Notes: generated by a model from the sequence alone, not told the origin. A DNA stretch of 8,028 bases from Anaerolineae bacterium (GCA_021107605.1 JAIOSN010000058.1:1-8028); one strand, 5' to 3'. Positions 1-6,861 are shown, counted from the first letter of the stretch. A program made the numbers and translations.

Positions 1-2106
1 GATCAGTGGGCCGAATTAGATCGTCAAAACCTGGTCTTCAAAGTCAAAGCTAATCTGTGGGGACGGACGAGAGATGGGAACCAGAAGAGCCTTGCCGATC
101 TCCTGAAGCGTCCGGAGCGCGTTGAGCTGGAGCGCGCGCTGTTGGAGCGCATCGCCAAAGAATGTCTCCAGGCAGAGCGTTCCAAAGGAGAGGCCGCCGG
201 CGCTATGATCACAGCCGGCATGATGGTAGAAGACCAGCGCGATCCCGAAGCAGCTATCAAGTACGTCGCCCAGCGCACGCGCGCTATCGCCGGGCTGGAA
301 GGAGCGCAGCAGCTCTCCAAAGGAATGCAGTGGTCGCGTTTCAGCACGCGCTCCCTAGTTTACAAGGAAGCACAATCCGAATACCTGGGCAAACTCCGCA
401 GCACGCACACCGATATCCATACCGGGCCGGTAAATGAGCAGCAACAAAAGCTTACCCAGGGCACGCAAACGCTTGAAAAGGCGGAAAAGACTCTCAAAAG
501 TGAGGAAGAGGCCTTCAAAGTTCTGCGCGCCAAGTACAACCAGCGCTTCAAAACCATCGTTATGACCATCACCTCGGCGACACTTGGCGCGTTAGGACTG
601 GTCTTCACCGGTGGACTCTCTGCCGGGCCATTGATGGCCGGTCTCTGGACTGCGCTGGCATCCGTGATCAGCAAAGGCGTCAGCACACTGGTCGAATATA
701 CCAACGAGGGTAACGTCGTTGTGACGGATACCTTCCGCGATCTCTTCGTGAATGCCATGATCGGCTTTATCGGTGGCATGATGGGCAACGTGGGGCTGGC
801 GGTCCGCAGTATGGGCGCCAAATCCTTGTATGGCGACTCGGCGAAATTGGGTGCTAAATTGTTCGGCAAGCCGGGTGTATCCATCCTGGGGAGGTGGGCG
901 CAGCAGGTGAGCACCACTATCGTCGGCGCGCCGATTCATGTGGCAAATCGCCTCTTACAGAGTAGCAGTATCGCCGATGCGTGGCAGCAAAGCCGCGAAA
1001 AATTCGCACAGAAGTTCAGGGGACTCCCTCTGGAAGTCCTACAGTCCTACTCCAGAGGATTCCTCACCATGGCGGTGGTGGAAGGCAGCGGTGCCCTGGG
1101 ATTGGGCGATCTCCTCCCGAAAAGCAACCATCCCAAATTGGAAAAACTGGGCACCGGTAAGGAAGGGATGCAATCCAAGGAAACCTTTGAGAAGAGTGGC
1201 GCGATTCGCCCCTTCGAATTTGATAGTTGGGATGGTTTCATGGAGAGTATCGTCAAGGGAAGTCAGGTCAACACTACCGACTACGGCAAGAGCTTCATCG
1301 TTTACAAGAAAGGCGTACCGAAGGGCTGGGAGGTGGATACTAGCGTCCTGACAACCGATCAAGGACCGCAATCCCTGGTGAACGCCTACAAATCCATGGG
1401 CTTCACGATCGTCATGGGCCGCCTCCAAGAAGGCGTGAGCAAAATCCTCTCCGTCTTGGGGCCTAACAAGCAGCCGGCATTGACGGGCCGCAAGGGGGGC
1501 GGGACACAACACGATGGCTATGAGGCCTTTGGAGAGCTGGGCACGGAGAAGTTACAGCAACTTAACAAGCTCAGTCCAGAAGATCGCGCCAAACTAACGA
1601 AACTCTCGACAGAGAAAATTCTTTCTCTGTCTCATGTGGGCAAACTGGTCGCGCTGGCGCAAGCTAATGCTTTGGGACAAGCAGAATTTGTCAAACTGAA
1701 CGAACTCAGTCTGCGACATCTGCAATTTCTTTCCGTCTTCAACCTCATAAAACTTGCCACCCATTTCCAAACCGCTCAACTAGCAGCGTTCAAGGAACAA
1801 GGATTGAGCTCCCCCAATTTAGGGCGATTCTTACAGCTCCCCACTGCGACGCTCAATAAGTACGCCCAACTCGACGCGGTAAAACTCGCTCGGCTGGTCA
1901 AGCGACTGACGAAAGTAAACCTTGCAGCTTTGGCGGATCTTGGTACACCTCGGCTTGAAGCGCTGGCCCAGCTCAATAACCCTTGTCTCAGAGCCATTCG
2001 GAGGCTTAACCGGAACCAGTTGCAAACGCTCGCGAGACTACCACTCGACCAAATTACGCAGCTCACCGCAGAGAATATCATAGAGCGGCTTAATCAACAG
2101 GATTAA
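1..2106 (+). CDS. Partial gene: large protein with coiled coil, glycine-rich hydrophobic core and 11-residue leucine repeats
   Basis: The frame is open from the first base to the TAA at 2104-2106, giving 701 residues with the true start outside the window. The in-frame TTG at 142 has no convincing ribosome site and is not taken as the start. Counting from base 1, residues 145-184 are charged and Gln/Glu/Lys-rich, like a coiled coil. Residues about 185-232 and 246-268 are hydrophobic and rich in Gly and Ala, suggesting membrane-inserting hairpins or a buried helical core. Residues about 514-691 form 11-residue units with leucine at positions 5, 8 and 11 and a helix-capping Ser, Gly, Pro or Asn near position 1. 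No catalytic motif or signal peptide is visible. I do not recognise the family. The coiled coil plus Gly-rich hydrophobic core recalls large effector-like proteins (often with an N-terminal DUF4157) of contractile injection loci, but that is a weak inference because the N-terminus is missing. Confidence 0.85.
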   Translation, partial: DQWAELDRQNLVFKVKANLWGRTRDGNQKSLADLLKRPERVELERALLERIAKECLQAERSKGEAAGAMITAGMMVEDQRDPEAAIKYVAQRTRAIAGLEGAQQLSKGMQWSRFSTRSLVYKEAQSEYLGKLRSTHTDIHTGPVNEQQQKLTQGTQTLEKAEKTLKSEEEAFKVLRAKYNQRFKTIVMTITSATLGALGLVFTGGLSAGPLMAGLWTALASVISKGVSTLVEYTNEGNVVVTDTFRDLFVNAMIGFIGGMMGNVGLAVRSMGAKSLYGDSAKLGAKLFGKPGVSILGRWAQQVSTTIVGAPIHVANRLLQSSSIADAWQQSREKFAQKFRGLPLEVLQSYSRGFLTMAVVEGSGALGLGDLLPKSNHPKLEKLGTGKEGMQSKETFEKSGAIRPFEFDSWDGFMESIVKGSQVNTTDYGKSFIVYKKGVPKGWEVDTSVLTTDQGPQSLVNAYKSMGFTIVMGRLQEGVSKILSVLGPNKQPALTGRKGGGTQHDGYEAFGELGTEKLQQLNKLSPEDRAKLTKLSTEKILSLSHVGKLVALAQANALGQAEFVKLNELSLRHLQFLSVFNLIKLATHFQTAQLAAFKEQGLSSPNLGRFLQLPTATLNKYAQLDAVKLARLVKRLTKVNLAALADLGTPRLEALAQLNNPCLRAIRRLNRNQLQTLARLPLDQITQLTAENIIERLNQQD

Positions 2107-2144
2107 AACGGAAAGAGCAAACTTGACTCTACTGAGAAACCAAG

Positions 2145-2180
2145 ATTTTCACCGTAAAGGCACGAAGGCGCAAAGATTTG
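2145..2180 (-). repeat. Dispersed repeat copy, minus orientation ('CTTTGCGCCTTCGTGCC' family)
   Basis: Read on the minus strand this segment closely matches 3572-3606, sharing AATCTTTGCGCCTT, then GTGCCTT and a CGG/GAAAT end, with only a few mismatches. It lies about 40 bases after the stop of the upstream gene. The 2107-2385 gap holds this copy and the long palindrome at 2233-2349. No terminator with a clear stem and T-run was seen there. Confidence 0.7.
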
Positions 2181-2232
2181 AAAATTAACCTTTAGAAAAT
2201 TGACTTTTTGACCGGTATTGCTAAATATTTTC

Positions 2233-2349
2233 GTTACTACTCAGCCACCCTGCAAAATTCAAGAACGGACGCAGATTTTCGCAGATAAAAGCAAAAAATC
2301 GGCGTTTATCAGCGTTCATCTGCGTCCTAGAGGATGGCTGAGTAGTGAC
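2233..2349. repeat. Long imperfect palindrome upstream of degV
   Basis: The outer arms 2233-2250 and 2332-2349 pair at 16 of 18 positions (core CTACTCAGCCA / TGGCTGAGTAG). The inner arms 2267-2292 and 2302-2327 pair at 21 of 26 positions, starting GGACGCAGAT and ending ATCTGCGTCC, around a 9-base loop. The unpaired stretch between outer and inner arms is 16 bases on the left and 4 on the right. Both inner arms carry the 'TTATCTGCG'-like word seen again near 3636-3670. The element ends 36 bases before the degV start codon. It resembles a non-coding palindromic or MITE-like element. There is no ORF inside it, and no clear target-site duplication was found. Confidence 0.8.
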
Positions 2350-2385
2350 GCATTCAATTATAGTATCAATACAAGGAGAGCTACC

Positions 2386-3249
2386 ATGTCTGTTCACAAA
2401 ATAGCCTTGATCACCGATAGCACCTGCGATATACCAGCAGTCTTGCAGGAGCAATATAACATTGAAATCGTGCCTCTCTCCATCATCTGGGGAGAGGAAG
2501 TTTTCCGCGAGCGCGTGGACATTACCGCGCAGGCTTTCTACGAGCGGCTGGTACAAGACCCCACCTATCCCACCACCACACAACCCACGCCTGCTGATTT
2601 TGCCAACGTCTATCGCCGCGCTGCGGAGGCGGGAGCGGAGGAGGTGCTGGTCATCGTTATCAGCAGCGCGATGAGCGGCACGTTGACCTCGGCGCAGCAA
2701 GCTGCCTCGTTGGTAACTATTCCAGTTCATTTTGTGGATTCCAAATCGAATTCGATGAGCTTGGGGTGGCAGGTGCTGGCGGCGGCGCGCGCACGCGAAG
2801 CGGGGGGGGATGTGCCGGCGATGATCGCGGCCGCAGAGATGGCGCGGAAGAGTATGGTTTACATCATTAGCCTGGACACGTTAGATTACCTCCATAAAGG
2901 CGGGCGGATCGGCAGCGCAGCTAGATTCATCGGCAGTTTGCTCAATCTCAAACCGCAGATCTACGTCAATCACGAGACCGGCTCAGTAGAGGGGGGACGA
3001 CAATCCCGCACACGCAAACGCGCGCTCAAGGAACTCTGGCGTGATTTTTTCGCCGAACTGGATACCGACAAACCGCTGCACATCGCCGTGCTGCACAATG
3101 CCGCTCCCGCTGAGGCCGAGAAGTTGGCCGCGCGTGTGCGAGAGGAATACCATCCCCAGGAATTGCTGATCAGCATTGTCTCCCCGGTGCTAGGCGTCCA
3201 CACCGGGCCGCGCGCCCTGGCTCTCTGTGGTTACGCAGAGAGTGAGTGA
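2386..3249 (+). CDS. DegV family lipid-binding protein
   Basis: This 287-residue protein has the usual DegV length. The DegV fold binds one fatty acid between two domains. In Firmicutes such proteins (FakB) present the fatty acid to the kinase FakA for phosphorylation, but no FakA partner is visible here. Visible family motifs are ITDSTCDIP (residues 9-17), PTTTQPTPADF (62-72), SSAMSGTL with the ligand-contacting Ser/Thr region (93-100), a VDS near 117-119, SLDTLDYLHKGGRIG (162-176) and a C-terminal SPVLGVHTGP. The ATG at 2386 is chosen because AAGGAGAG at 2372-2379 is a good ribosome site. An in-frame TTG at 2218 would add 56 residues translated from the palindrome and is rejected. The protein should be cytosolic. 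The long repeat-filled gaps on both sides suggest it is transcribed alone. Its last codons run into an 8-bp tandem array. Confidence 0.93.
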   Translation: MSVHKIALITDSTCDIPAVLQEQYNIEIVPLSIIWGEEVFRERVDITAQAFYERLVQDPTYPTTTQPTPADFANVYRRAAEAGAEEVLVIVISSAMSGTLTSAQQAASLVTIPVHFVDSKSNSMSLGWQVLAAARAREAGGDVPAMIAAAEMARKSMVYIISLDTLDYLHKGGRIGSAARFIGSLLNLKPQIYVNHETGSVEGGRQSRTRKRALKELWRDFFAELDTDKPLHIAVLHNAAPAEAEKLAARVREEYHPQELLISIVSPVLGVHTGPRALALCGYAESE

Positions 3250-3321
3250 GCGAGTAAGCGAGAAAGCGAGAAGGCGAGAAAGCGAGAAGGCGAGTGAGCG
3301 AGAAAGCGAGAAAGCGAATTA
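3242..3321. repeat. Tandem array of 8-bp units (GCGAGAAA type) overlapping the degV stop
   Basis: There are ten consecutive 8-base units: GTGAGTGA, GCGAGTAA, GCGAGAAA, GCGAGAAG, GCGAGAAA, GCGAGAAG, GCGAGTGA, GCGAGAAA, GCGAGAAA and a degenerate GCGAATTA. The first unit contains the degV stop codon TGA (3247-3249). The unit length is not a multiple of three, and the array is not part of a plausible protein on either strand. Confidence 0.9.
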
Positions 3322-3488
3322 TCTCACCACAGAGCCACAGAGGACACGGTAAACAAGTAGACAGTAGACGGTAGACAGTAGACGGGACACCGGGAATGAG
3401 GCGCGGAATGGGACGAACTTTCAGCACCAAAGTGATAAGTGCCTAAATGCTAAGATTAACACCTCCGTGCCTCCGTGGTGAAATCTTT
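3322..3488. repeat. Inverted pair of 'CACCACAGAG / CTCCGTGGTG' repeats
   Basis: The left arm 3322-3343 (core CTCACCACAGAGCCACAGAGG) and the reverse complement of the right arm within 3462-3484 (core CCTCCGTGCCTCCGTGGTG) agree at about 18 of 22 positions. The arms are about 120 bases apart, and the four-unit heptamer array sits between them. The right arm runs on into GAAATCTTT, a word shared with the other repeat copies in the window. Confidence 0.65.
3357..3384. repeat. Tandem array of 7-bp units GTAGAC(A/G)
   Basis: There are four units: GTAGACA, GTAGACG, GTAGACA, GTAGACG. Equivalently this is a perfect 14-bp direct repeat occurring twice. It lies inside the inverted pair of 3322-3488. Heptanucleotide tandem repeats (STRRs) are known from filamentous cyanobacteria. 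This one is similar in form only. Confidence 0.85.
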
Positions 3489-3492
3489 GGTA

Positions 3493-3530
3493 TTTTTTCA
3501 GTAAACTCAATGCTGACTCCTCTGAAAAAA
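3493..3530. repeat. 9-bp perfect inverted repeat
   Basis: TTTTTTCAG at 3493-3501 is the exact reverse complement of CTGAAAAAA at 3522-3530, with a 20-base loop. The stem is A/T-rich, so it is a weak candidate for a terminator. Confidence 0.5.
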
Positions 3531-3535
3531 GATAG

Positions 3536-3604
3536 CTTACCGCAAAGACGCTAAGCAAAGAATTAAGTTCTAAAATCTTTGCGCCTTTGTGCCTTAGCGG
3601 CGAA
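3536..3604. repeat. Hairpin-forming repeat, plus-orientation copy of the 'CTTTGCGCC' family
   Basis: The left arm 3536-3561 and right arm 3576-3604 form an imperfect hairpin. Its closing stem GCAAAGA (3555-3561) / TCTTTGC (3576-3582) is perfect, with a 14-base loop. The right arm extended to 3606 is a near-copy, in the opposite orientation, of 2145-2180. Confidence 0.7.
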
Positions 3605-3635
3605 ATGCTTGTCTTAAGACTGCTTTATCATTTTT

Positions 3636-3670
3636 AATCTGCGAGCGTAACCCGTGTTTATCTGCATTCG
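3636..3670 (+). repeat. Degenerate 'ATCTGCG' repeat segment
   Basis: AATCTGCGAGCG followed by GTGTTTATCTGCATTCGC resembles the inner arms of the palindrome at 2267-2327, which also contain TTTATC and ATCTGCG words. A shorter related piece, GTAATCTGTGGATAA, lies at about 5092-5106 before the SWIM gene. This looks like a decayed copy. Confidence 0.45.
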
Positions 3671-3702
3671 CTTTATTAGTTGCAAAGCAAAAGGAATTTA
3701 AG

Positions 3703-5049
3703 ATGCACTATCATATTTGGACTAGCGGCTGTCAAATGAACGTGGCCGATTCACAGCGTGTCGCCGCCGGCTTGGAACGGCTAGGCTATCTACCCACAAA
3801 ACGCGCCAAAGATGCCGACGTGATTCTCCTCAATACTTGCGTGGTGCGCCAGCAACCGGAGGATAAAGCCGTCGGGCGCATCAATCAGCTCAAGCGCGTT
3901 AAAGCGCGCCATCCAGAGCGCGTGTTGGCCGTGATGGGTTGCTTTGTGGGCGTCAAGTCCCCCGTCTCTTTGCAAAAACGTTTCCCCTGGGTCGATCTCT
4001 TCCTCCCGCCCTCGGATCCCACGGATTTGTGGGCCTACCTGGCGGAACACGCGGAGTTGGCTGAAGCGCAAACGTTGATCGCCGACGCCGAGGCGCGCCG
4101 GCTGGCGCTGGGTCGCACTGATACCATTCTCCCGCCATCCGAGGCGGGCCAAACACCGACCGCCTACCTGCCCATCGTCCTGGGCTGCTCTCATGCCTGC
4201 ACCTACTGCGTCATCCCCTACCGCCGGGGCGTGGAGCGCAGCCGTCCCGTCGCCGTGATTGTGGCCGAGGCCGAGCAGTTGGTCGCGCAGGGCGTCAAGG
4301 AGCTCACCTTGTTGGGGCAGATCGTGGACCGGTACGGCTACGACTTGCCGGAGTTCGCCGGGGCGGAGGAGACGCCGTTGGTGACGCTCCTGTACCGCTT
4401 GCATGAGATTGAAGGGCTACAACGGCTCCGCTTTCTCACCAGTCACCCCCACTGGATGAAGGACGACCTGCTGCGCGCGGTCGCCGCTCTGCCCAAAGTC
4501 TGCGAACATATTGAAGTCCCCATCCAAGCCGGCGATGATGAGATTTTGACCCAAATGCGGCGCGGCTACACCGTCGCCGATTACCGGCGCCTGGTGGCCC
4601 GCATCCGCGAGCTGATCCCTAACGTCTCCATTGCCACCGACATCATCGTGGGGTTCCCCGGCGAAACCGAGGAGCAATTCCAGCACACCTACGAGCTGCT
4701 GGAAGAGTTACGTCTGGACAAAGCTCACATTGCTCGCTACTCGGCGCGCCCGCTCACCGTCGCCACGCGCACGCTGGAAGACGCGCTCTCTCACGAGGAG
4801 AAGGAGCGCCGCCGCCGGGTCCTGGATGACCTCCAAAGTCGTATCCTCGCCGCCAAGAATGCGCGCTATCTGGGCGAGACGGTGGAAATCTTAGTCGCGG
4901 GCTACCAAGAGCGCAAGAACCGCTGGTATGGACGTACGCGCACCGACCGTCTGGTCTTCTTTGAATCCGCGGGCGATTGGTTGGGGCAGCTGGCGCAAAT
5001 TAAGATCACCTGGGCCGGGCCGTGGTCACTGGTGGGGGAAAAGAGTTAA
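3703..5049 (+). CDS. miaB: tRNA-2-methylthio-N6-dimethylallyladenosine synthase-type methylthiotransferase
   Basis: This 448-residue radical-SAM enzyme is predicted to add a methylthio group to isopentenyl-modified adenosine 37 of tRNAs reading UNN codons, using two iron-sulfur clusters. The N-terminal methylthiotransferase domain shows the three cluster cysteines C10 (SGCQMN), C46 (NTCVVRQ) and C80 (MGCFVG). The radical-SAM motif is C162, C166 and C169 in GCSHACTYC, followed by VIPYRRG. A C-terminal TRAM-type RNA-binding domain covers about residues 383-446. The GCQMN and CVVRQ wording favours MiaB over RimO or MtaB. The usual 'LLGQNV' reads LLGQIV, a small oddity in an otherwise intact protein. 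The ATG at 3703 is supported by AAGGAA at 3690-3695. One sampled row (4201-4260) has 42 G/C of 60, the most G+C-rich row I counted. A heptamer array starts across its stop codon. Confidence 0.93.
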   Translation: MHYHIWTSGCQMNVADSQRVAAGLERLGYLPTKRAKDADVILLNTCVVRQQPEDKAVGRINQLKRVKARHPERVLAVMGCFVGVKSPVSLQKRFPWVDLFLPPSDPTDLWAYLAEHAELAEAQTLIADAEARRLALGRTDTILPPSEAGQTPTAYLPIVLGCSHACTYCVIPYRRGVERSRPVAVIVAEAEQLVAQGVKELTLLGQIVDRYGYDLPEFAGAEETPLVTLLYRLHEIEGLQRLRFLTSHPHWMKDDLLRAVAALPKVCEHIEVPIQAGDDEILTQMRRGYTVADYRRLVARIRELIPNVSIATDIIVGFPGETEEQFQHTYELLEELRLDKAHIARYSARPLTVATRTLEDALSHEEKERRRRVLDDLQSRILAAKNARYLGETVEILVAGYQERKNRWYGRTRTDRLVFFESAGDWLGQLAQIKITWAGPWSLVGEKS

Positions 5050-5090
5050 AAGTTGCAGGTTGCGGGTTGCAGGTTGAAAGTTAAAAGTTG
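5045..5090. repeat. Tandem array of 7-bp units (GTTGCAG type) overlapping the miaB stop
   Basis: Consecutive units are GTTAAAA, GTTGCAG, GTTGCGG, GTTGCAG, GTTGAAA, GTTAAAA and a partial GTTG. The first unit contains the miaB-like stop codon TAA (5047-5049). The array fills most of the 69-base gap before the SWIM gene. Confidence 0.85.
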
Positions 5091-5118
5091 TGTAATCTGT
5101 GGATAAAAAAGGGGAGAC

Positions 5119-6861
5119 GTGAACAAATTAGCCAAACTAAACGAGTACGCTATCCACCAGTGGATTGATGACCGTTCTTTCCAACGGGGAGAGAACTACT
5201 ATCGCCACGGGTACATCCTTAATCCCCGGATACAAGGCCAGCTGTTGAAAGCCGAATGTCTTGGCTCCCAGGCGCGATCTTACCGCGTGGAAGTTACGCT
5301 GGATGATAAGCGCATTGTCACTAGCCATTGCTCCTGTCCCGTAGGCAGCGGACATTGCAAACACGTGGCTGCTTTGCTCCTCACCTGGGTGCATAACCCT
5401 AGATCCTTCACCACCAAGGAAACATTGGAAGAGATGTTGCAACGGTTGGATCGGGATATGTTAATCACCTTGATCTACCAGCTATTGGAACGCGCGCCAG
5501 AGTTGGAAGGTCTGTTAGAATTACGTGTTTTAAGTAATGCCGAGACCACCCCCGCTATCGCCCCCGAAACCATCCGCCGGCAAGTCGCGCAGGCGTTCTA
5601 CAGTGGCGGCGATGAGTGGGATGCCGGCTATACGATTGCCCTGAATTTAGACCCCATTCTAAAGATCGGCGACGAACGTCTGGCTAAAGATGATCTGCGC
5701 AATGCCCTCACCATCTATGCTACCGTAGCGCGCGCCATCCTGGATGATTACGAAACCATCCACGATGAGAATGGGGATGTCGCCATGGTGGTCAATGAGT
5801 GCGCGACGGGACTGGGACAATGCCTCGCCGTCGCCACCGATCAGGTACGGCGTGAAGAAATTTTGGCGGAGCTATTCTACATTTATAGCTGGGACTTGCG
5901 TTATGGAGGCATAGGCATAGGGGATGGAATCCCTGGCATCCTGGATCAGGCTAGCCCGGCAGAACGCAAATTAGTCACCAGCTGGGCCGAATCTGCGTTA
6001 GATACGAGCAGCTCTTGGTCACAACAAAGTCTTGGACGTTTTATACTACAGCTGATACCCGAGCAATTGGACGATCAGGAATTTCTGTGCCTCTGCCGGG
6101 AGAGCGCTCTCTTCGCGGAGCTGGTGGGCCGGCTACTCTCATTAGGTCGCGTGGAAGAAGCCGTCGCCGCTACCAAAGAGGCCAGCGACTATGAACTCTT
6201 GCAGCTGGTCGATATCTTCGTGTCCCATAAACATGACGAGCTAGCTAGGCAACTCGTCCAGACACGTATTCCAGAGAGCCAGGATAGACGCCTGACTCAC
6301 TGGCTCCAAAAATACGCGCAATCGCATCACGACCCGGAAACTGCTCTCGCATTGGCCAAAGAACTCTTTTGGGAACGCCCTGACCTGACACAATATCAGG
6401 AATTACAAAACATTGCTAAGTCGTTGGATAACTGGCCCGCGTTACACGAAACAATACTGACGCGGCTCTTTCAAGAAGGGAAGACGAACCTACTCATTCA
6501 AATCCACCTGGAGGAGGGAGATGTTGGCTCCGCCCTGCTAACTTTGAACTCCCGCGCAGCCTCACGTCAAGCAGAGCGTTACTACGTTTACGGCCCCTCC
6601 ATGCGGCTCCAAGTCGCCCGTGCCGCCGAACCTGACTATCCACGCGAGGCGATTAATCTGTATCTGCAAGCCGTGACCAGCTTGGTCGCGCAGCGGGGCA
6701 GAGGCAATTACGCCACCGCCGCCACCTATCTGCAGCGCGTGCGCGGAATCTATCGCCGGTTGAACGAGGAAGAGCGCTGGCAAACACTCATCGCTACGCT
6801 ACGGGAGGAATACCGCCGGCTCCCCGCTTGCCGAGACGAATTTAACAAAGCGGGGTTGTAA
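5119..6861 (+). CDS. SWIM zinc-finger protein with helical-repeat C-terminal region
   Basis: This 580-residue protein carries an intact SWIM zinc finger, CxCx6CxH, formed by C71, C73, C80 and H82 in the HCSCPVGSGHCKH segment. The region before it (residues 1-70) has the usual start with 'F-RGENYYRHG'. SWIM fingers bind zinc and are thought to mediate DNA or protein contacts. The rest, about residues 95-580, is rich in paired amphipathic helices resembling TPR-like repeats, and I see no catalytic motif. The exact role is unknown. Related bacterial genes sometimes sit beside SNF2-type helicases, but none is visible here. The start is GTG at 5119, because no other start codon occurs in the first codons of the conserved N-terminus. 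GGGGAG at 5111-5116 leaves only two bases to the GTG, which is unusually tight. An 80-base piece of its 3' end recurs near the right edge of the window. Confidence 0.9.
   Translation: MNKLAKLNEYAIHQWIDDRSFQRGENYYRHGYILNPRIQGQLLKAECLGSQARSYRVEVTLDDKRIVTSHCSCPVGSGHCKHVAALLLTWVHNPRSFTTKETLEEMLQRLDRDMLITLIYQLLERAPELEGLLELRVLSNAETTPAIAPETIRRQVAQAFYSGGDEWDAGYTIALNLDPILKIGDERLAKDDLRNALTIYATVARAILDDYETIHDENGDVAMVVNECATGLGQCLAVATDQVRREEILAELFYIYSWDLRYGGIGIGDGIPGILDQASPAERKLVTSWAESALDTSSSWSQQSLGRFILQLIPEQLDDQEFLCLCRESALFAELVGRLLSLGRVEEAVAATKEASDYELLQLVDIFVSHKHDELARQLVQTRIPESQDRRLTHWLQKYAQSHHDPETALALAKELFWERPDLTQYQELQNIAKSLDNWPALHETILTRLFQEGKTNLLIQIHLEEGDVGSALLTLNSRAASRQAERYYVYGPSMRLQVARAAEPDYPREAINLYLQAVTSLVAQRGRGNYATAATYLQRVRGIYRRLNEEERWQTLIATLREEYRRLPACRDEFNKAGL
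6726..6805 (+). repeat. Direct repeat copy A (inside the SWIM gene 3' end)
   Basis: This 80-base segment of SWIM coding sequence matches 7896-7975 at 74 of 80 positions with no gaps, at a constant offset of 1170 bases. It encodes the helix YLQRVRGIYRRLNEEERWQ and a few following residues. The genuine gene continues 18 codons beyond the repeat to its stop. Confidence 0.93.

Larger units (their letters stand above)
3250..3702. other. 453-base gene-free region filled with repeats
   Basis: No credible gene lies between the degV stop and the miaB-like start. From left to right it holds the octamer array, an arm of an inverted pair (3322-3343), a heptamer array (3357-3384), the opposite arm (3462-3488), a 9-bp perfect inverted repeat (3493-3530), a second hairpin of the same family (3536-3604) and a degenerate 'ATCTGCG' segment (3636-3670). 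Short minus-strand open frames here translate the tandem repeats into low-complexity Phe/Leu/Ser text and are not genes. No clear promoter could be picked out before 3703. Confidence 0.8.

Noticed and set aside
142..144. TTG as the true start of the first gene
   Set aside because: The frame stays open to base 1 with protein-like content and there is no ribosome site before the TTG, so the gene enters from outside the window.
2359..2364. TATAGT as a -10 box for degV
   Set aside because: No -35 element is convincing at normal spacing, so it is not listed as a promoter.
2218..2385. TTG start that would extend DegV by 56 residues
   Set aside because: The extension is translated from the palindrome, matches no DegV N-terminus, and a strong ribosome site precedes the ATG at 2386.
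3242..3384. CRISPR-like array
   Set aside because: The units are 7-8 bases with no spacers and no cas genes are nearby, so these are simple tandem repeats.
3170..3430. Minus-strand open frame rich in Phe, Leu and Ser
   Set aside because: It is a translation of the octamer and heptamer arrays plus the degV 3' end read backwards.
3790..4404. 204-codon minus-strand open frame opposite the miaB-like gene
   Set aside because: It is a shadow frame in G+C-rich coding DNA. The + strand has all the cysteine motifs of the methylthiotransferase.
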